From assembly GCA_037130365.1 (NCBI GenBank), contig JBAXTE010000011.1:1-64000 (forward strand): DNA of 64,000 nucleotides, given 5' to 3'. Below are positions 7,157-16,179 of the stretch, piece by piece; position 1 is the first letter of the stretch, and each line of letters opens with the position of its first letter. The notes beneath the pieces are model-generated. The model worked only from the letters and a program-made list of their open reading frames with translations, was not told the origin of the DNA and ran no database searches. The stretch is from JBAXTE01 sp037130365 (GTDB lineage: Bacteria > Bacteroidota > Bacteroidia > Bacteroidales > WCHB1-69). A program made the position numbers and the translations under genes.

Positions 7157-9364
7157 TTATATTTTTTTGTTCTTTAATCGTAAACTATTCGTGAGTACAG
7201 AAATTGAACTCATCGACATTGCAGCTCCTGCTATCATTGGGTTTAGTAAAAATCCCCATACGGGATATAAAATACCTGCAGCAATTGGAATTGCTATGAT
7301 GTTGTATATGAATGCCCAAAATAAATTTTGATGAATAGTTCTCATCGTAGCTTTTGAGAGCAGAATTGCTTTGGCAACTTGTTTTAAATCTGAGTGAATA
7401 AGAGTAATTCCAGCGCTTTCCATGGCAATGTCCGAGCCACTTGCCATCGCAATGCCAACATCCGCTTGTGCCAGTGCATGTGAGTCGTTAATGCCATCTC
7501 CAACCATTGCAACAACCTTTCCTTGCTCTTGTAACTTTTTAACGAAATTTCCTTTGTCTGCAGGCATCACATTGGCTTGAAAATGAGATATTCCTACTGT
7601 ATTGGCAATTACGGATGCCGTCTGTAGATTGTCGCCAGTTAACATATAAACATCAATTCCCATTTCGCGAATTTGTTTTATGGCATCAACAGAACTTGCT
7701 TTTATCTTGTCCGCAACGGCGATGATGGCTTCAACTTGGTTTTTGGTGCAAAAGTAAACGACTGTTTTTGCTTCGGATTTCAATGCCTCTGCCTTTTCAA
7801 TTAAAGTGGAAGAGATTTCTACTCTATTTTCCTTCAAAAGTGCATCGTTTCCAACAAAATAAAGCTCCCCATTTATTTCTGCTTTTGCTCCCATTCCAGT
7901 GATGCTTTCAAACGTATCAGTGAGAACTGGTGAAATATTTTGCTCTTTAAAATAAGTCGTAATCGCTTCACCAATGGGATGTTCCGACTGTTTCTCGATG
8001 GATAATATCAATTCTGAAAACTGTTCGGCTTTTGACTCATCAGCCCAAATTACATCGGTCACTTTTGGTTTTCCTTCGGTGATGGTACCAGTTTTATCTA
8101 AAATTAATGCATCTATTTTAAAGGCAGTTTCGAGTGCTTGAGCATCCTTAATTAAAATTCCTTGTTCCGCACCCTTGCCAATTCCAACCATTAATGCAGT
8201 GGGAGTGGCAAGTCCTAATGCGCATGGACAAGCAATAATCAGTACGGTAATTAAGGTGAGCGTGGCATAAGTGAATGAAGGTTCTGGGCCAATAGAATAC
8301 CAGATTATAAATGCTAGAATTGCAATTCCCATGACAATGGGGACGAAAATTCCTGCAATTTTATCCGCCATTTTTTGAATAGCAGGTTTACTCGCTTGAG
8401 CTTGTTCAACTAGTTTAATAATTTGAGAAAGTAAAGTGTCATTCCCAACTTTAACAGCAATAATTCGCAAGGATCCTCTTTGGTTGATGGTGCCAGCAAA
8501 TACCGCATTCCCTTTGATTTTTGCTACGGGAATTGGCTCTCCTGTGATCATACTTTCGTCAATAAAAGAATCTCCTTTTCTAACATTTCCATCAACAGGA
8601 ACTTTGTCGCCCGGTTTTAATACAATAAGTTCTCCTTTTAAAATTTCATCATACGAAATAATTTCTTCTGCACCATTTCTAATTACAGTCACTTGTTTGG
8701 GCTTTAAACCCATTAATTTTTTAATAGCTGAGGATGTTTTTCGTTTTGCTCTCTCTTCCAAAAATCGACCTAAAAGAATTAATGTTATGATTATCACTGC
8801 CGATTCGTAATAAACATGTGCCATTAATCCTTGACTCATTAAATAATGTGGAAATATTGTATTGAAGAGGCTGAATAAGAATGCAACACTGGTACTCAAT
8901 GCAACCAAGGTGTCCATGTTGGCCGAAAAATGTTTGAGTTTTCTCCAGGCAATCACATAAAATTCTGAACCACTCCAAGCAAGAACGGGAATTGAAAGTG
9001 TCATCATTATCCAATTTTCGTAGGGAATTTTATCCATAAAAAACATCGCCATAATAAACACTGGTGCCGAAAAAATGGCCGAAAATATCAATTTCGACTT
9101 CAGGCTTTTTAATCTTTTTTCTTCAATTTGTTCAAATTCTTTTGCAACCTCCTTTTCGTTACCAGTTAATATGGTATAACCGATCTCTTTGGCTTTTTTG
9201 CTAATTGTTTCCAGTGAAATTAATTGACTATCAAAATCTATAGCAACAGATTGATTGGGATAATTCACAGATACTCTAAGGACTCCATTTAATGGCAAAA
9301 GATACGATTCAAGGCTAATTGCACATGCCGCACAAGTCATGCCTGATACTTTATAATTTTCCAT
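7157..9364 (-). CDS. copA: Copper-exporting P1B-type ATPase
   Basis: 735 residues with one N-terminal HMA domain (GMTCAAC, residues 8-14), paired membrane helices at about 90-200, an actuator domain with ITGEP, the intramembrane metal site ACPCALGLATP (about 380), the phosphorylation motif DKTGTITEG (about 421), the SEHPIG nucleotide-binding motif and the hinge GDGIND (about 626). This is the full set for P1B-1 copper pumps, which move Cu(I) out of the cytoplasm using ATP. Length is normal for a single-HMA form. Followed by the HMA chaperone. A TATCTTTG box about 60 bp upstream is a candidate promoter; I see no copper repressor gene nearby. Confidence 0.93.
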   Translation of the reverse strand: MENYKVSGMTCAACAISLESYLLPLNGVLRVSVNYPNQSVAIDFDSQLISLETISKKAKEIGYTILTGNEKEVAKEFEQIEEKRLKSLKSKLIFSAIFSAPVFIMAMFFMDKIPYENWIMMTLSIPVLAWSGSEFYVIAWRKLKHFSANMDTLVALSTSVAFLFSLFNTIFPHYLMSQGLMAHVYYESAVIIITLILLGRFLEERAKRKTSSAIKKLMGLKPKQVTVIRNGAEEIISYDEILKGELIVLKPGDKVPVDGNVRKGDSFIDESMITGEPIPVAKIKGNAVFAGTINQRGSLRIIAVKVGNDTLLSQIIKLVEQAQASKPAIQKMADKIAGIFVPIVMGIAILAFIIWYSIGPEPSFTYATLTLITVLIIACPCALGLATPTALMVGIGKGAEQGILIKDAQALETAFKIDALILDKTGTITEGKPKVTDVIWADESKAEQFSELILSIEKQSEHPIGEAITTYFKEQNISPVLTDTFESITGMGAKAEINGELYFVGNDALLKENRVEISSTLIEKAEALKSEAKTVVYFCTKNQVEAIIAVADKIKASSVDAIKQIREMGIDVYMLTGDNLQTASVIANTVGISHFQANVMPADKGNFVKKLQEQGKVVAMVGDGINDSHALAQADVGIAMASGSDIAMESAGITLIHSDLKQVAKAILLSKATMRTIHQNLFWAFIYNIIAIPIAAGILYPVWGFLLNPMIAGAAMSMSSISVLTNSLRLKNKKI

Positions 9365-9424
9365 TTATTTTGATGATGATTTTATTGATTGATTTAAAAT
9401 TGCCATGCATTTTAGTTTGAATTA

Positions 9425-9432
9425 CAAAGATA
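9425..9432 (-). promoter_or_regulatory. Candidate -7 box of the copper operon
   Basis: On the minus strand this reads TATCTTTG, an exact match to the Bacteroidota -7 consensus TAnnTTTG, about 60 bp before the copA start. No good TTTG -33 element is visible at the usual distance, so it is only a candidate. Confidence 0.35.
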
Positions 9433-9475
9433 CGCATAGAAGTTGTACAGAATGATTTCATTGTTGGTTTATAAG

Positions 9476-9563
9476 TCCCGAAAAACAAATCCGTAAGCCG
9501 ACGGATTTTGATTTTTCGAGGATCCACGAAAAACAACGTTTCGCTCTTGGCGAACTGTTTTTC
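9476..9563 (+). repeat. Two-hairpin intergenic element, copy 2
   Basis: Hairpin 1 (9476-9522): outer TCCCG...CGAGGA with a bulged A, then GAAAAA/TTTTTC, then the inner stem AAATCCGT/ACGGATTT. Hairpin 2 (about 9527-9563): CGAAAAACA pairs with TGTTTTTCG around an inner GTTTCGC/GCGAAC. Same architecture as at 45601 and 49472 but with different inner stem sequence that still pairs. It lies between copA and the HD-domain gene and leads directly into a tandem repeat. Confidence 0.6.
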
Positions 9564-9573
9564 GGGATTTATC

Positions 9574-9772
9574 GGGAGATCCAATATTTCAACCTATCAA
9601 CCCATCAACTTTTTTTGTTTATAAGTTCAAGGTTTATAAGTTTATAGGGAGACCCAACATCTCAATCCATCAACCCATCAACTTTTTTTGTTTATAAGTT
9701 CAAGGTTTATAAGTCTATAGGGAGACCCAATATTTCAACCTATCAACCCATCAACTCATCGACCCATCAACC
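9574..9772. repeat. 73-bp tandem repeat, 2.7 copies
   Basis: Units begin with GGGAGAYCCAA at 9574, 9647 and 9720; the third is cut short and runs into extra ATCAACCCATC words. Units 1 and 2 differ at only a few positions. The array ends next to the stop of the HD-domain gene at 9774. No coding potential. Such arrays between genes are typical of unstable intergenic DNA. Confidence 0.75.
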
Positions 9773-9773
9773 T

Positions 9774-10331
9774 CTAGACACCCAATTCTGAAGCAATCTC
9801 TTTCATCGCTGAAATTGCCAATTCTGCAAACTGGTCAATTGGAATTCCAATTAATTCACACTCCAAAATATTTTCTCTTTTTACCGAAGCAGCGAAGTTC
9901 TTTTCTTTCATGCGCTTCACCACCGATTTAGTTTTTACAGAGGCAATTTTTCTATCGGGATAAACATAAGTGGTGGCCATAATGAGTCCAGTAATGGTTT
10001 CGCCAGCTGCCAAAGCGTGTTCAAAAACTGTTTCCCTTAACCGAGGAGCAGCATCTTCGTTATGCATTACAATTGCATCAACCATTACGGAAGGAATATT
10101 AAACTGTTGAAGTATTGATGGTGTGATAGTTCCATGTGTTTTTGCATCTGCATGTGTCACCTCCACATCAAGATCGTGAAGAAGTCCGGCAAAACCCCAA
10201 ATTTCAACATCTTCTCCTAAATAATTGGCAATAGATTTCATTACAGCTTCCGAAGCCAAACTGTGTCTAATCATGGCTTCATTTTTAATATTTAGAGATA
10301 ACAATCCCAAAGCTTCCTCTCTCGTAATCAT
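9774..10331 (-). CDS. HD-domain hydrolase
   Basis: 185 residues from the ATG at 10331 (MITREEALGLL); a TTG five codons earlier is possible but less likely. HD-superfamily metal ligands are visible: an early H in IRHSLASEAV, the HD pair in GLLHDLDVE, then TH.....HG and MHNED. This fits the small predicted HDIG-type phosphohydrolases of unknown substrate found across bacteria. It has no signal peptide and should be cytoplasmic. It stands alone, with repeats downstream and a divergent secreted phosphatase gene upstream. Confidence 0.75.
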   Translation of the reverse strand: MITREEALGLLSLNIKNEAMIRHSLASEAVMKSIANYLGEDVEIWGFAGLLHDLDVEVTHADAKTHGTITPSILQQFNIPSVMVDAIVMHNEDAAPRLRETVFEHALAAGETITGLIMATTYVYPDRKIASVKTKSVVKRMKEKNFAASVKRENILECELIGIPIDQFAELAISAMKEIASELGV

Positions 10332-10441
10332 GTTTTTTTTATGCAAATTTAGTAAAATTGATTTTTAGTGTGATAGATTTTTATTTGTCACGAATATTTT
10401 GAGATGCTTTTCGATTGTTAGGTCATTAGTTAACTTTTATA

Positions 10442-10449
10442 TACTTTTG
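10442..10449 (+). promoter_or_regulatory. Candidate -7 box
   Basis: TACTTTTG fits TAnnTTTG and lies about 50 bp before the start at 10502. The nearest upstream TTG is 24 bp away, longer than usual, so support is weak. Confidence 0.25.
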
Positions 10450-10501
10450 CTATTGTTCAAGACTGTTTTATCCGATTATTTCTTTTGAAAAATAATATAT
10501 A

Positions 10502-11791
10502 ATGAGAAAATTTTGGTTATTTATATTGTTATTAATCTTCAGCTATTCAATTATTTATGCTTCAAAGCACCCCTTTGGAAACTTTAGAATGAGCTATCGT
10601 GATAATCCTCAACATAGTGCGGTGATTGGGTGGAGTGGAACACGGAATGCAATGATCTATTTCGATACTGTTTCGCATGGGACAAACACTCAAAAATATC
10701 GCTTTCAGTCTGGAGTTACAACAAGTAATCATTATAAAGGTCAGAATAATAATTTTGTCAGATTATCGAATTTGCAAGCTGGCACTAGATATTTTTTTAT
10801 TCTTAAGGACACGATTGGCAACACTTTAAGCAGACCACTTTCTTTTAAAACACTTCCAGAAAATGCTTCTTCTCTGTTAATTATTGCTGGTGGTGATAGC
10901 AGAAATAGCTTACCACTATATGAAATGAGTCCAAAAAAATGTCGTGTTGGCTTTAGAAATGGAAATATTTTGGCAAGCAAGATTGTCCCAGATGTCATTT
11001 TTTTTGGTGGTGATTTTAGGATGAATAAGTTCTTTTGGAGAAAGAATTCAGAGTGGCAACAATGGCTCAGCGACTGGCAATTAACAATAACTCCAGATGG
11101 TTTATTAATTCCGATAATTCCTGCAATAGGGAATCATGAAAGCAGCGCTGACTTAATAAACTTTTTTGATATGCCCCCAACAAACGGAATATACACTCAG
11201 CTGTTTGGAGGAAATCTAATCTCTTTATTTACACTAAACAATATGAATTCTGTGTGTAATCCGAAAGATATTTCTTCTACTGACAGTCTTTTTGGAACTT
11301 TATCCCCAATTTCTAAATGGCAAATGGTGCAATACCATATTCCGATGAATCCTCAAGGCAAGCGATATCGAAAAAGAGAGGATTTAATAAAATGTTGGAG
11401 TCCATTATTTCAAAAATGGGGAATCGATATTGTTTCAGAATGCCATGCACATATTATAAAAACTACTTTTCCAGTGGTAATTGATTCTTCAAATTTTCAA
11501 AATCCATTTACTCGGAACGATAGTATTGGAATTGTGTTTATTGGCGAAGGAGCCTGGGGAGCGCCATTAAGAGAAGTTCGTGCTGATAATGATGCCCTTT
11601 TTGATCAAGCGATTTATCATGGATTTCATGTATTGCAAGTAAATAGAGACAGCATTATTATTTCTCAAGTTGGATTTAAGAATGTTGATTTGGTTGCCCA
11701 AAACCCAAGCGATAGACGGGGATTGTCACTTCCTGAGAATCTCCAAATTAAAGCTGGAAAAACAGGTAAAAACTTGGTGATTAAAAGATAA
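10502..11791 (+). CDS. Secreted purple-acid-phosphatase-like metallophosphoesterase
   Basis: 429 residues with a signal peptide (1-20, ending YASK). Residues about 25-118 look like the fibronectin-type N-terminal domain of purple acid phosphatases (SAVIGWSGTR, LSNLQAGTRYFF). The catalytic domain shows the calcineurin-like order: AGGDSRN, FFGGDFRMN, IPAIGNHES, a metal-binding H in QYHIPM, and ECHAHI in place of the usual GHxH. Arg follows the Asp in the first two motifs (GDSR, GDFR) where many relatives have other residues. Likely a periplasmic or surface phosphomonoesterase or phosphodiesterase; substrate unknown. The start follows a candidate TACTTTTG promoter box. Confidence 0.78.
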   Translation: MRKFWLFILLLIFSYSIIYASKHPFGNFRMSYRDNPQHSAVIGWSGTRNAMIYFDTVSHGTNTQKYRFQSGVTTSNHYKGQNNNFVRLSNLQAGTRYFFILKDTIGNTLSRPLSFKTLPENASSLLIIAGGDSRNSLPLYEMSPKKCRVGFRNGNILASKIVPDVIFFGGDFRMNKFFWRKNSEWQQWLSDWQLTITPDGLLIPIIPAIGNHESSADLINFFDMPPTNGIYTQLFGGNLISLFTLNNMNSVCNPKDISSTDSLFGTLSPISKWQMVQYHIPMNPQGKRYRKREDLIKCWSPLFQKWGIDIVSECHAHIIKTTFPVVIDSSNFQNPFTRNDSIGIVFIGEGAWGAPLREVRADNDALFDQAIYHGFHVLQVNRDSIIISQVGFKNVDLVAQNPSDRRGLSLPENLQIKAGKTGKNLVIKR

Positions 11792-11866
11792 TAGTGAGTA
11801 ATTTTATTTCAATTTAATGTTGAATTCTTCAAAAGTTATTGCAAGTATAAAATAAAAAAAATTCAA

Positions 11867-13393
11867 ATGAAAAAGATTTTAATTTTAATAATTTTGGTGG
11901 GAATGTTAAGTGCTTCAAAGGCTCAATATTGGTCTGTATTTCAAAATTCTGCCACGTTAAAATTTGGAATTAAAGATCAATTTGGTAAAGAATTATTACC
12001 CGCTAATTACATAGATATTAAGCTTATTGATTCAACTTATGCCATTGTCTCAACCCAAAGTAACAAAGGGTTAGTTAGCAATAAAGGGGTGTTATTAATA
12101 CCAAATAATTTTGATGAGATTAAACAATTTATGTATCCAAACTCAAGGGAGTATTATGAAAAAATAAATCATCGTTTTTGGATAAAAAAGAATGGAAAAT
12201 GGGGAATATTTGAAGTTGGTTTTGGTGAAGTAATTCCATGTAAGTATGATTCAATAGGAGCTTTTAAACACCAAATCAATTCATATAATACCTATTCTTA
12301 TTCAGTGCTTTTATTTCTGCGACAACCATCCTTTAAATATTCAATTGTAAAAATGAATGGAAAATGGGGAATTGTTGATTCAACTTTTCAGACTAAAATT
12401 CCTTTTGATTATGATCAGTTTGGGACCTCTAATAACGACTTAATTCTTGCAAAAAAAAATAACAAATGGGGTTTGATTTCGATGGAAAACCAGAAAGTAA
12501 TTGCAGATTTTATTTACGACTCACTCTTTTTTCCAATTATAAACGATCAAACCACAAATCAATATCTGTTTTCTGCTCAAATAGGAGATAGCCTTTATGT
12601 TGTAAATTCAAGTGGATTCAGATATCCAATTTCTATAAAAGAGCGTCCCTATTTTCGACTTATTAATCCAGAATATGGTTGCATTGAAGGAGAAAAAGGG
12701 CTAATTCTCTATTTTTTTAAAACTCAAAAAATGTTGAATACAACCTATTTAGGAGGATATAGTTATCTGCTTTGGGATAATTCGACTATTTTTCATAATG
12801 ATCTGACCTTAAAACCTTTAATTCTTGACAATAAAGGGAAAGTGATTTATTCATTCAAAAATATGATGACAGATAGTTATGCCGAATCTTTTATAATTAA
12901 TAGTCACTTCTTTTTTGATGGTGCAAAAATTTATGAAAAAACTGCATCCGAAGTGGTTAAAAAATATGATGTAAAAGAAGATAAAAAGCTAGGTGTTAAT
13001 ATTAGTGATGTTATTCAAATATTACCCATAATTTTCGTAGTTAAGTCGAATGGAAAATATGGTTTGGTATTTAGGAAAGAAGATTCTTTTAAAGAGATTC
13101 TTCCTTGCCAATTCAATAATATTAATTATTCGGAAGAATATTATGACTTTGCCTCTAGTCGATTTGAAGTTAATGAGAAAGGATTATTTGGATATGTAGC
13201 TCTAGATAAAGATACTGTAAAATGGATAATACCTATGGATTATCAACGAATAGTAGCCTATGATTCTCCATGGTATATCGTTGCACAAAATGGAAAATTT
13301 GGGGTATTTATTTTATTCAAAGGACTTGTTGTTCCTTGTGAATATAAAACCAAAGAAGAAGCTGTTGAAAGTATGTATAAGGAAACCAAATAG
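11867..13393 (+). CDS. Secreted WG-repeat protein
   Basis: 508 residues with a signal peptide (1-19, ending SKAQ). At least six WG-type repeats are visible: KKNGKWGIFE.., MNGKWGIVD.., KNNKWGLIS.., SNGKYGLVF.., EKGLFGYVA.. and QNGKFGVFI.., each followed by a P-x-x-Y/F-D-like half about 20 residues on. WG repeats form beta-rich, probably solenoid-like surfaces. No catalytic motif is seen, and a role in binding at the cell envelope is inference. A stray WG unit also lies at 6437-6619. Confidence 0.85.
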   Translation: MKKILILIILVGMLSASKAQYWSVFQNSATLKFGIKDQFGKELLPANYIDIKLIDSTYAIVSTQSNKGLVSNKGVLLIPNNFDEIKQFMYPNSREYYEKINHRFWIKKNGKWGIFEVGFGEVIPCKYDSIGAFKHQINSYNTYSYSVLLFLRQPSFKYSIVKMNGKWGIVDSTFQTKIPFDYDQFGTSNNDLILAKKNNKWGLISMENQKVIADFIYDSLFFPIINDQTTNQYLFSAQIGDSLYVVNSSGFRYPISIKERPYFRLINPEYGCIEGEKGLILYFFKTQKMLNTTYLGGYSYLLWDNSTIFHNDLTLKPLILDNKGKVIYSFKNMMTDSYAESFIINSHFFFDGAKIYEKTASEVVKKYDVKEDKKLGVNISDVIQILPIIFVVKSNGKYGLVFRKEDSFKEILPCQFNNINYSEEYYDFASSRFEVNEKGLFGYVALDKDTVKWIIPMDYQRIVAYDSPWYIVAQNGKFGVFILFKGLVVPCEYKTKEEAVESMYKETK

Positions 13394-13544
13394 AAAATTT
13401 ATTTTGTGATAAAATTTAACCATTTATTAAAAATTGAGTTGGGATTGCTGAAAGATGGTGGAGTCTTGTTGCGTCGTTCTTGAAAATTAATTGTACTCCA
13501 AATATTGATTGCTTAGCGTTTTAGAATTTATAATATTTATATTC

Positions 13545-15434
13545 ATGAGTTTAAAGAATAATAAACAGATTAAACAAAAAATAATACCACAGCAAAACAA
13601 ATCTGTGTTAAGCGTTTCGAAAAATCTCCAAAACCAATGGGTTTGGTTATCCATAGGTGTTATATTGCTTACAACATTTGCGTTGTATTTTAAAACTCTA
13701 AAATTTGATTTTCTTATCTGGGATGATAATATCTATATACACGAAAATGAACGTATTCGTAATTTGAATTGGGAAAATATCAAGTTAATGTTTTCTGAAT
13801 TTTATTTTGGTAATTATCACCCATTATCAACTTTAACATATGCAATTGAATATAAACTAGTAGGAGAGTCCGCATATTTATACCATATAAATAACATCAT
13901 ATTTCATCTTTTCAATACGTTGCTGGTTTTTGTTCTAATTCGAAAAATTTCTCCAAAAAACACAATTGTAGCATTTATTACAGCTGCATTTTTCGCTATT
14001 CATCCTATGCACATTGAATCAGTTGCTTGGGTTTCTGAAAGAAAAGATGTTTTATACACATTTTTCTTTTTGCTCTCGCTGATATTTTACACAAACTTCC
14101 TAAAATCTGAAAAATTAAAATATTTAATATTTGCCAGTGTTTTTTTCTTGTTATCCTGTCTAAGCAAATCCGCTGCAGTGATTCTTCCAATAGTTATGCT
14201 TCTTTTTGACTATTATTTCAATAGAAAATTAAGTTGGAAAATTGTAGTTGAAAAAATTCCACTTTTTGCAATTTCACTTGCTTTTGGAATTGCAGCCATG
14301 TATTCTCAAAAAGCAGCAATGCCCGATATTCAAGTCATTTCTACTTATGATCGTGTGTTTATTATTTCAAATTCATTGCTCGAATATATAAGTAAAGCCT
14401 TTGTCCCGATTAATTTATCGGCCCTTTATCCATATCCATCTCAGTTAGGAATTACGCTACCAACAATCTATTACTTGTCTGCTTTTTTTGTTGGTCTAGT
14501 AACGCTTTTTGTTTGGTATTCCAGAAAATGGGGAAAAGATGTTGTCTTTGGTTTTTTGTTTTTTCTAATTACAATAATTCTTGTCCTTCAAATTGTGACA
14601 GTCGGAAATGCAACAATGGCAGATAGATATACATACATTCCATACATCGGCATCTTTTTTATTGTTGGAAAGCTATTTGAATATGTATCTAGCAAAAAGA
14701 ATCAGTTCTATAAAAATGGTGTATTATCTCTGCTTGCGTTTGGCTTTATGATTTTTGTTGCTCTTAGCAATGCTCGCATTGATACATGGAAAAATGATGA
14801 AGCTCTTTTTTCTGATATTATTAAAAAACATCCACAAAACCCTCTTGCCTATAATAACCGGGGTTGCTATTATCTGAAGATTGCACAAGCTGAATCAAAT
14901 GATAACACATCTAAAAGACAAATGTATTTCGAGAAATCATTCCAAGATTTTAATAAGTTAATTGAAATTGATAAAGGTTATAGCAATAGCTTTCACAATA
15001 GAGGCATCTCAAGATTTTTCTTAAAAGATTATACCAATGCAATTAAAGATTATAATGTTGAAATTCTTAATAATCCCAAGGATGAAAAAGCATATTTTGA
15101 CAGAGGTAATGCAAAAAACAGTAATCAAGATTATGCTGGTGCAATTAAAGATTTTGATAAAACAATAGAAATGAATTCTAGAACAGAAGGAGTCTATTTT
15201 AATAGAGGCAATGCTAAAAAAGATTTAAATGACTTTGTTGGTGCACTTAAAGATTATGATAAAGCAATAGAAATTAAACCTACAATTAAGGCATACAATA
15301 ACAGAAGTATGATAAAGTGTATGTTGAAAGATTATGTTGGCGCTATAGCTGATTATGATAAAATGATTCAATTGGATCCAAGGGATACAACAACCATCAA
15401 AAATAGAAAAGTTTTAAAAGCACTCATAGATTGA
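13545..15434 (+). CDS. GT-C-like membrane protein with C-terminal TPRs
   Basis: 629 residues from ATG 13545 (MSLKNNKQ); an upstream TTG would add 12 residues and is less likely. About ten membrane helices span residues 30-425. The first extracytoplasmic loop carries WDDNIYI, the acidic motif expected in GT-C glycosyltransferases, and HPMHIESVAWVSERKDVLY is a segment shared by the bacterial TPR membrane family resembling TMTC proteins. From about 440 there are five TPR-like units (YNNRGCYYLKIA, FHNRGISRFFLKDY, YFDRGNAKNSNQDY, YFNRGNAKKDLNDF, YNNRSMIKCMLKDY). Possibly a protein or lipid glycosyltransferase; donor and acceptor unknown. Confidence 0.72.
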   Translation: MSLKNNKQIKQKIIPQQNKSVLSVSKNLQNQWVWLSIGVILLTTFALYFKTLKFDFLIWDDNIYIHENERIRNLNWENIKLMFSEFYFGNYHPLSTLTYAIEYKLVGESAYLYHINNIIFHLFNTLLVFVLIRKISPKNTIVAFITAAFFAIHPMHIESVAWVSERKDVLYTFFFLLSLIFYTNFLKSEKLKYLIFASVFFLLSCLSKSAAVILPIVMLLFDYYFNRKLSWKIVVEKIPLFAISLAFGIAAMYSQKAAMPDIQVISTYDRVFIISNSLLEYISKAFVPINLSALYPYPSQLGITLPTIYYLSAFFVGLVTLFVWYSRKWGKDVVFGFLFFLITIILVLQIVTVGNATMADRYTYIPYIGIFFIVGKLFEYVSSKKNQFYKNGVLSLLAFGFMIFVALSNARIDTWKNDEALFSDIIKKHPQNPLAYNNRGCYYLKIAQAESNDNTSKRQMYFEKSFQDFNKLIEIDKGYSNSFHNRGISRFFLKDYTNAIKDYNVEILNNPKDEKAYFDRGNAKNSNQDYAGAIKDFDKTIEMNSRTEGVYFNRGNAKKDLNDFVGALKDYDKAIEIKPTIKAYNNRSMIKCMLKDYVGAIADYDKMIQLDPRDTTTIKNRKVLKALID

Positions 15435-15567
15435 AGCCTAATATTATATTTTGAATTTGCCCAACAACTCCAAATGTTGATAATCCCCTGAAATAGATAA
15501 ACTGTAAAACATGATTCAAATTGATGATCGTTGTGTAATTTTATATTACTGTTTCTTTTATATAATA

Positions 15568-15634
15568 CCGCTACGGTTTATGTTATAATCAAATACAATT
15601 TCCATCGTTTGCACTATAACATAAATTCTATCGG
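15568..15634. repeat. Imperfect 20-bp inverted repeat
   Basis: Bases 15568-15587 (CCGCTACGG then TTTATGTTATA) pair with 15615-15634 (TATAACATAAA then TTCTATCGG), with about four mismatches and a 27-base loop. It directly precedes a two-hairpin element and could be part of a larger unit whose other copy is cut off at the left window edge. Confidence 0.55.
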
Positions 15635-15636
15635 CA

Positions 15637-15720
15637 TTAACCCCGCTTGAAGGCGAGGGCATGCCATGCTAAATTCCAAATTGTCCTGTGGACTAATTTG
15701 AAATAAGTTTTGGTATAACA
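15637..15720 (+). repeat. Two-hairpin intergenic element, copy 3
   Basis: Near-copy of bases 1-80: CCCCGC/GCGAGGG with the same bulged A, then GCATGCCAT, then a long imperfect hairpin with core CAAATTGTCC / GGACTAATTTG and end TTGGTATAA. Compared with copy 1, the inner stem changes from CGTT/AACG to CGC/GCG and the second stem changes with compensation. No reading frame is kept. Confidence 0.65.
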
Positions 15721-16179
15721 TTGATGCTACATTATGGTGCTGATGGTAAATAGCGAACTTGCCTAGTTATGCCAAAATCAATACTATGGCTAAAAACGGA
15801 TAGTCCTCTAAATTGATGTTGTATTAATGTGAGCATGTTTGTTAAAATCGAATAATTTCCAATTTTGTTACTAAAAAATCGTATTTTTGTAAATAGATAA
15901 AATGTTAACCTAGTTATTTGTGATAATTATTGAAATAAGTTGTAAGATATTGTAAATCAGATTTGTAAAAAACGATAACACATTTTAAGGTAATTTTGAA
16001 TATAAATCATGTTTAGTAATCATTATATTTGTATTTAGTGTATTGATTGTTATAGCTTTAGTTTGATTTTTATATGATATATATGTGGATCATTCCAATT
16101 AAAAATCAAGTTTTTTAATATATAAAGAAACAAAAAATTAAGTATCAGGATTAAAATTAGAAAATATAGAATCGAAATA
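15721..16179. other. Upstream region of the sensory island, no gene seen
   Basis: About 460 AT-rich bases with stops in all frames. It must contain the promoter of the first large kinase, but I could not identify a convincing box. Confidence 0.4.

Noticed and set aside
8436..8810. 124-codon plus-strand frame opposite copA
   Set aside because: Antisense shadow of a strongly conserved ATPase gene; composition follows the other strand.
9351..9584. 77-codon minus-strand frame upstream of copA
   Set aside because: It is built from the two-hairpin element and the copA leader, and would overlap the copA start. No protein-like features.
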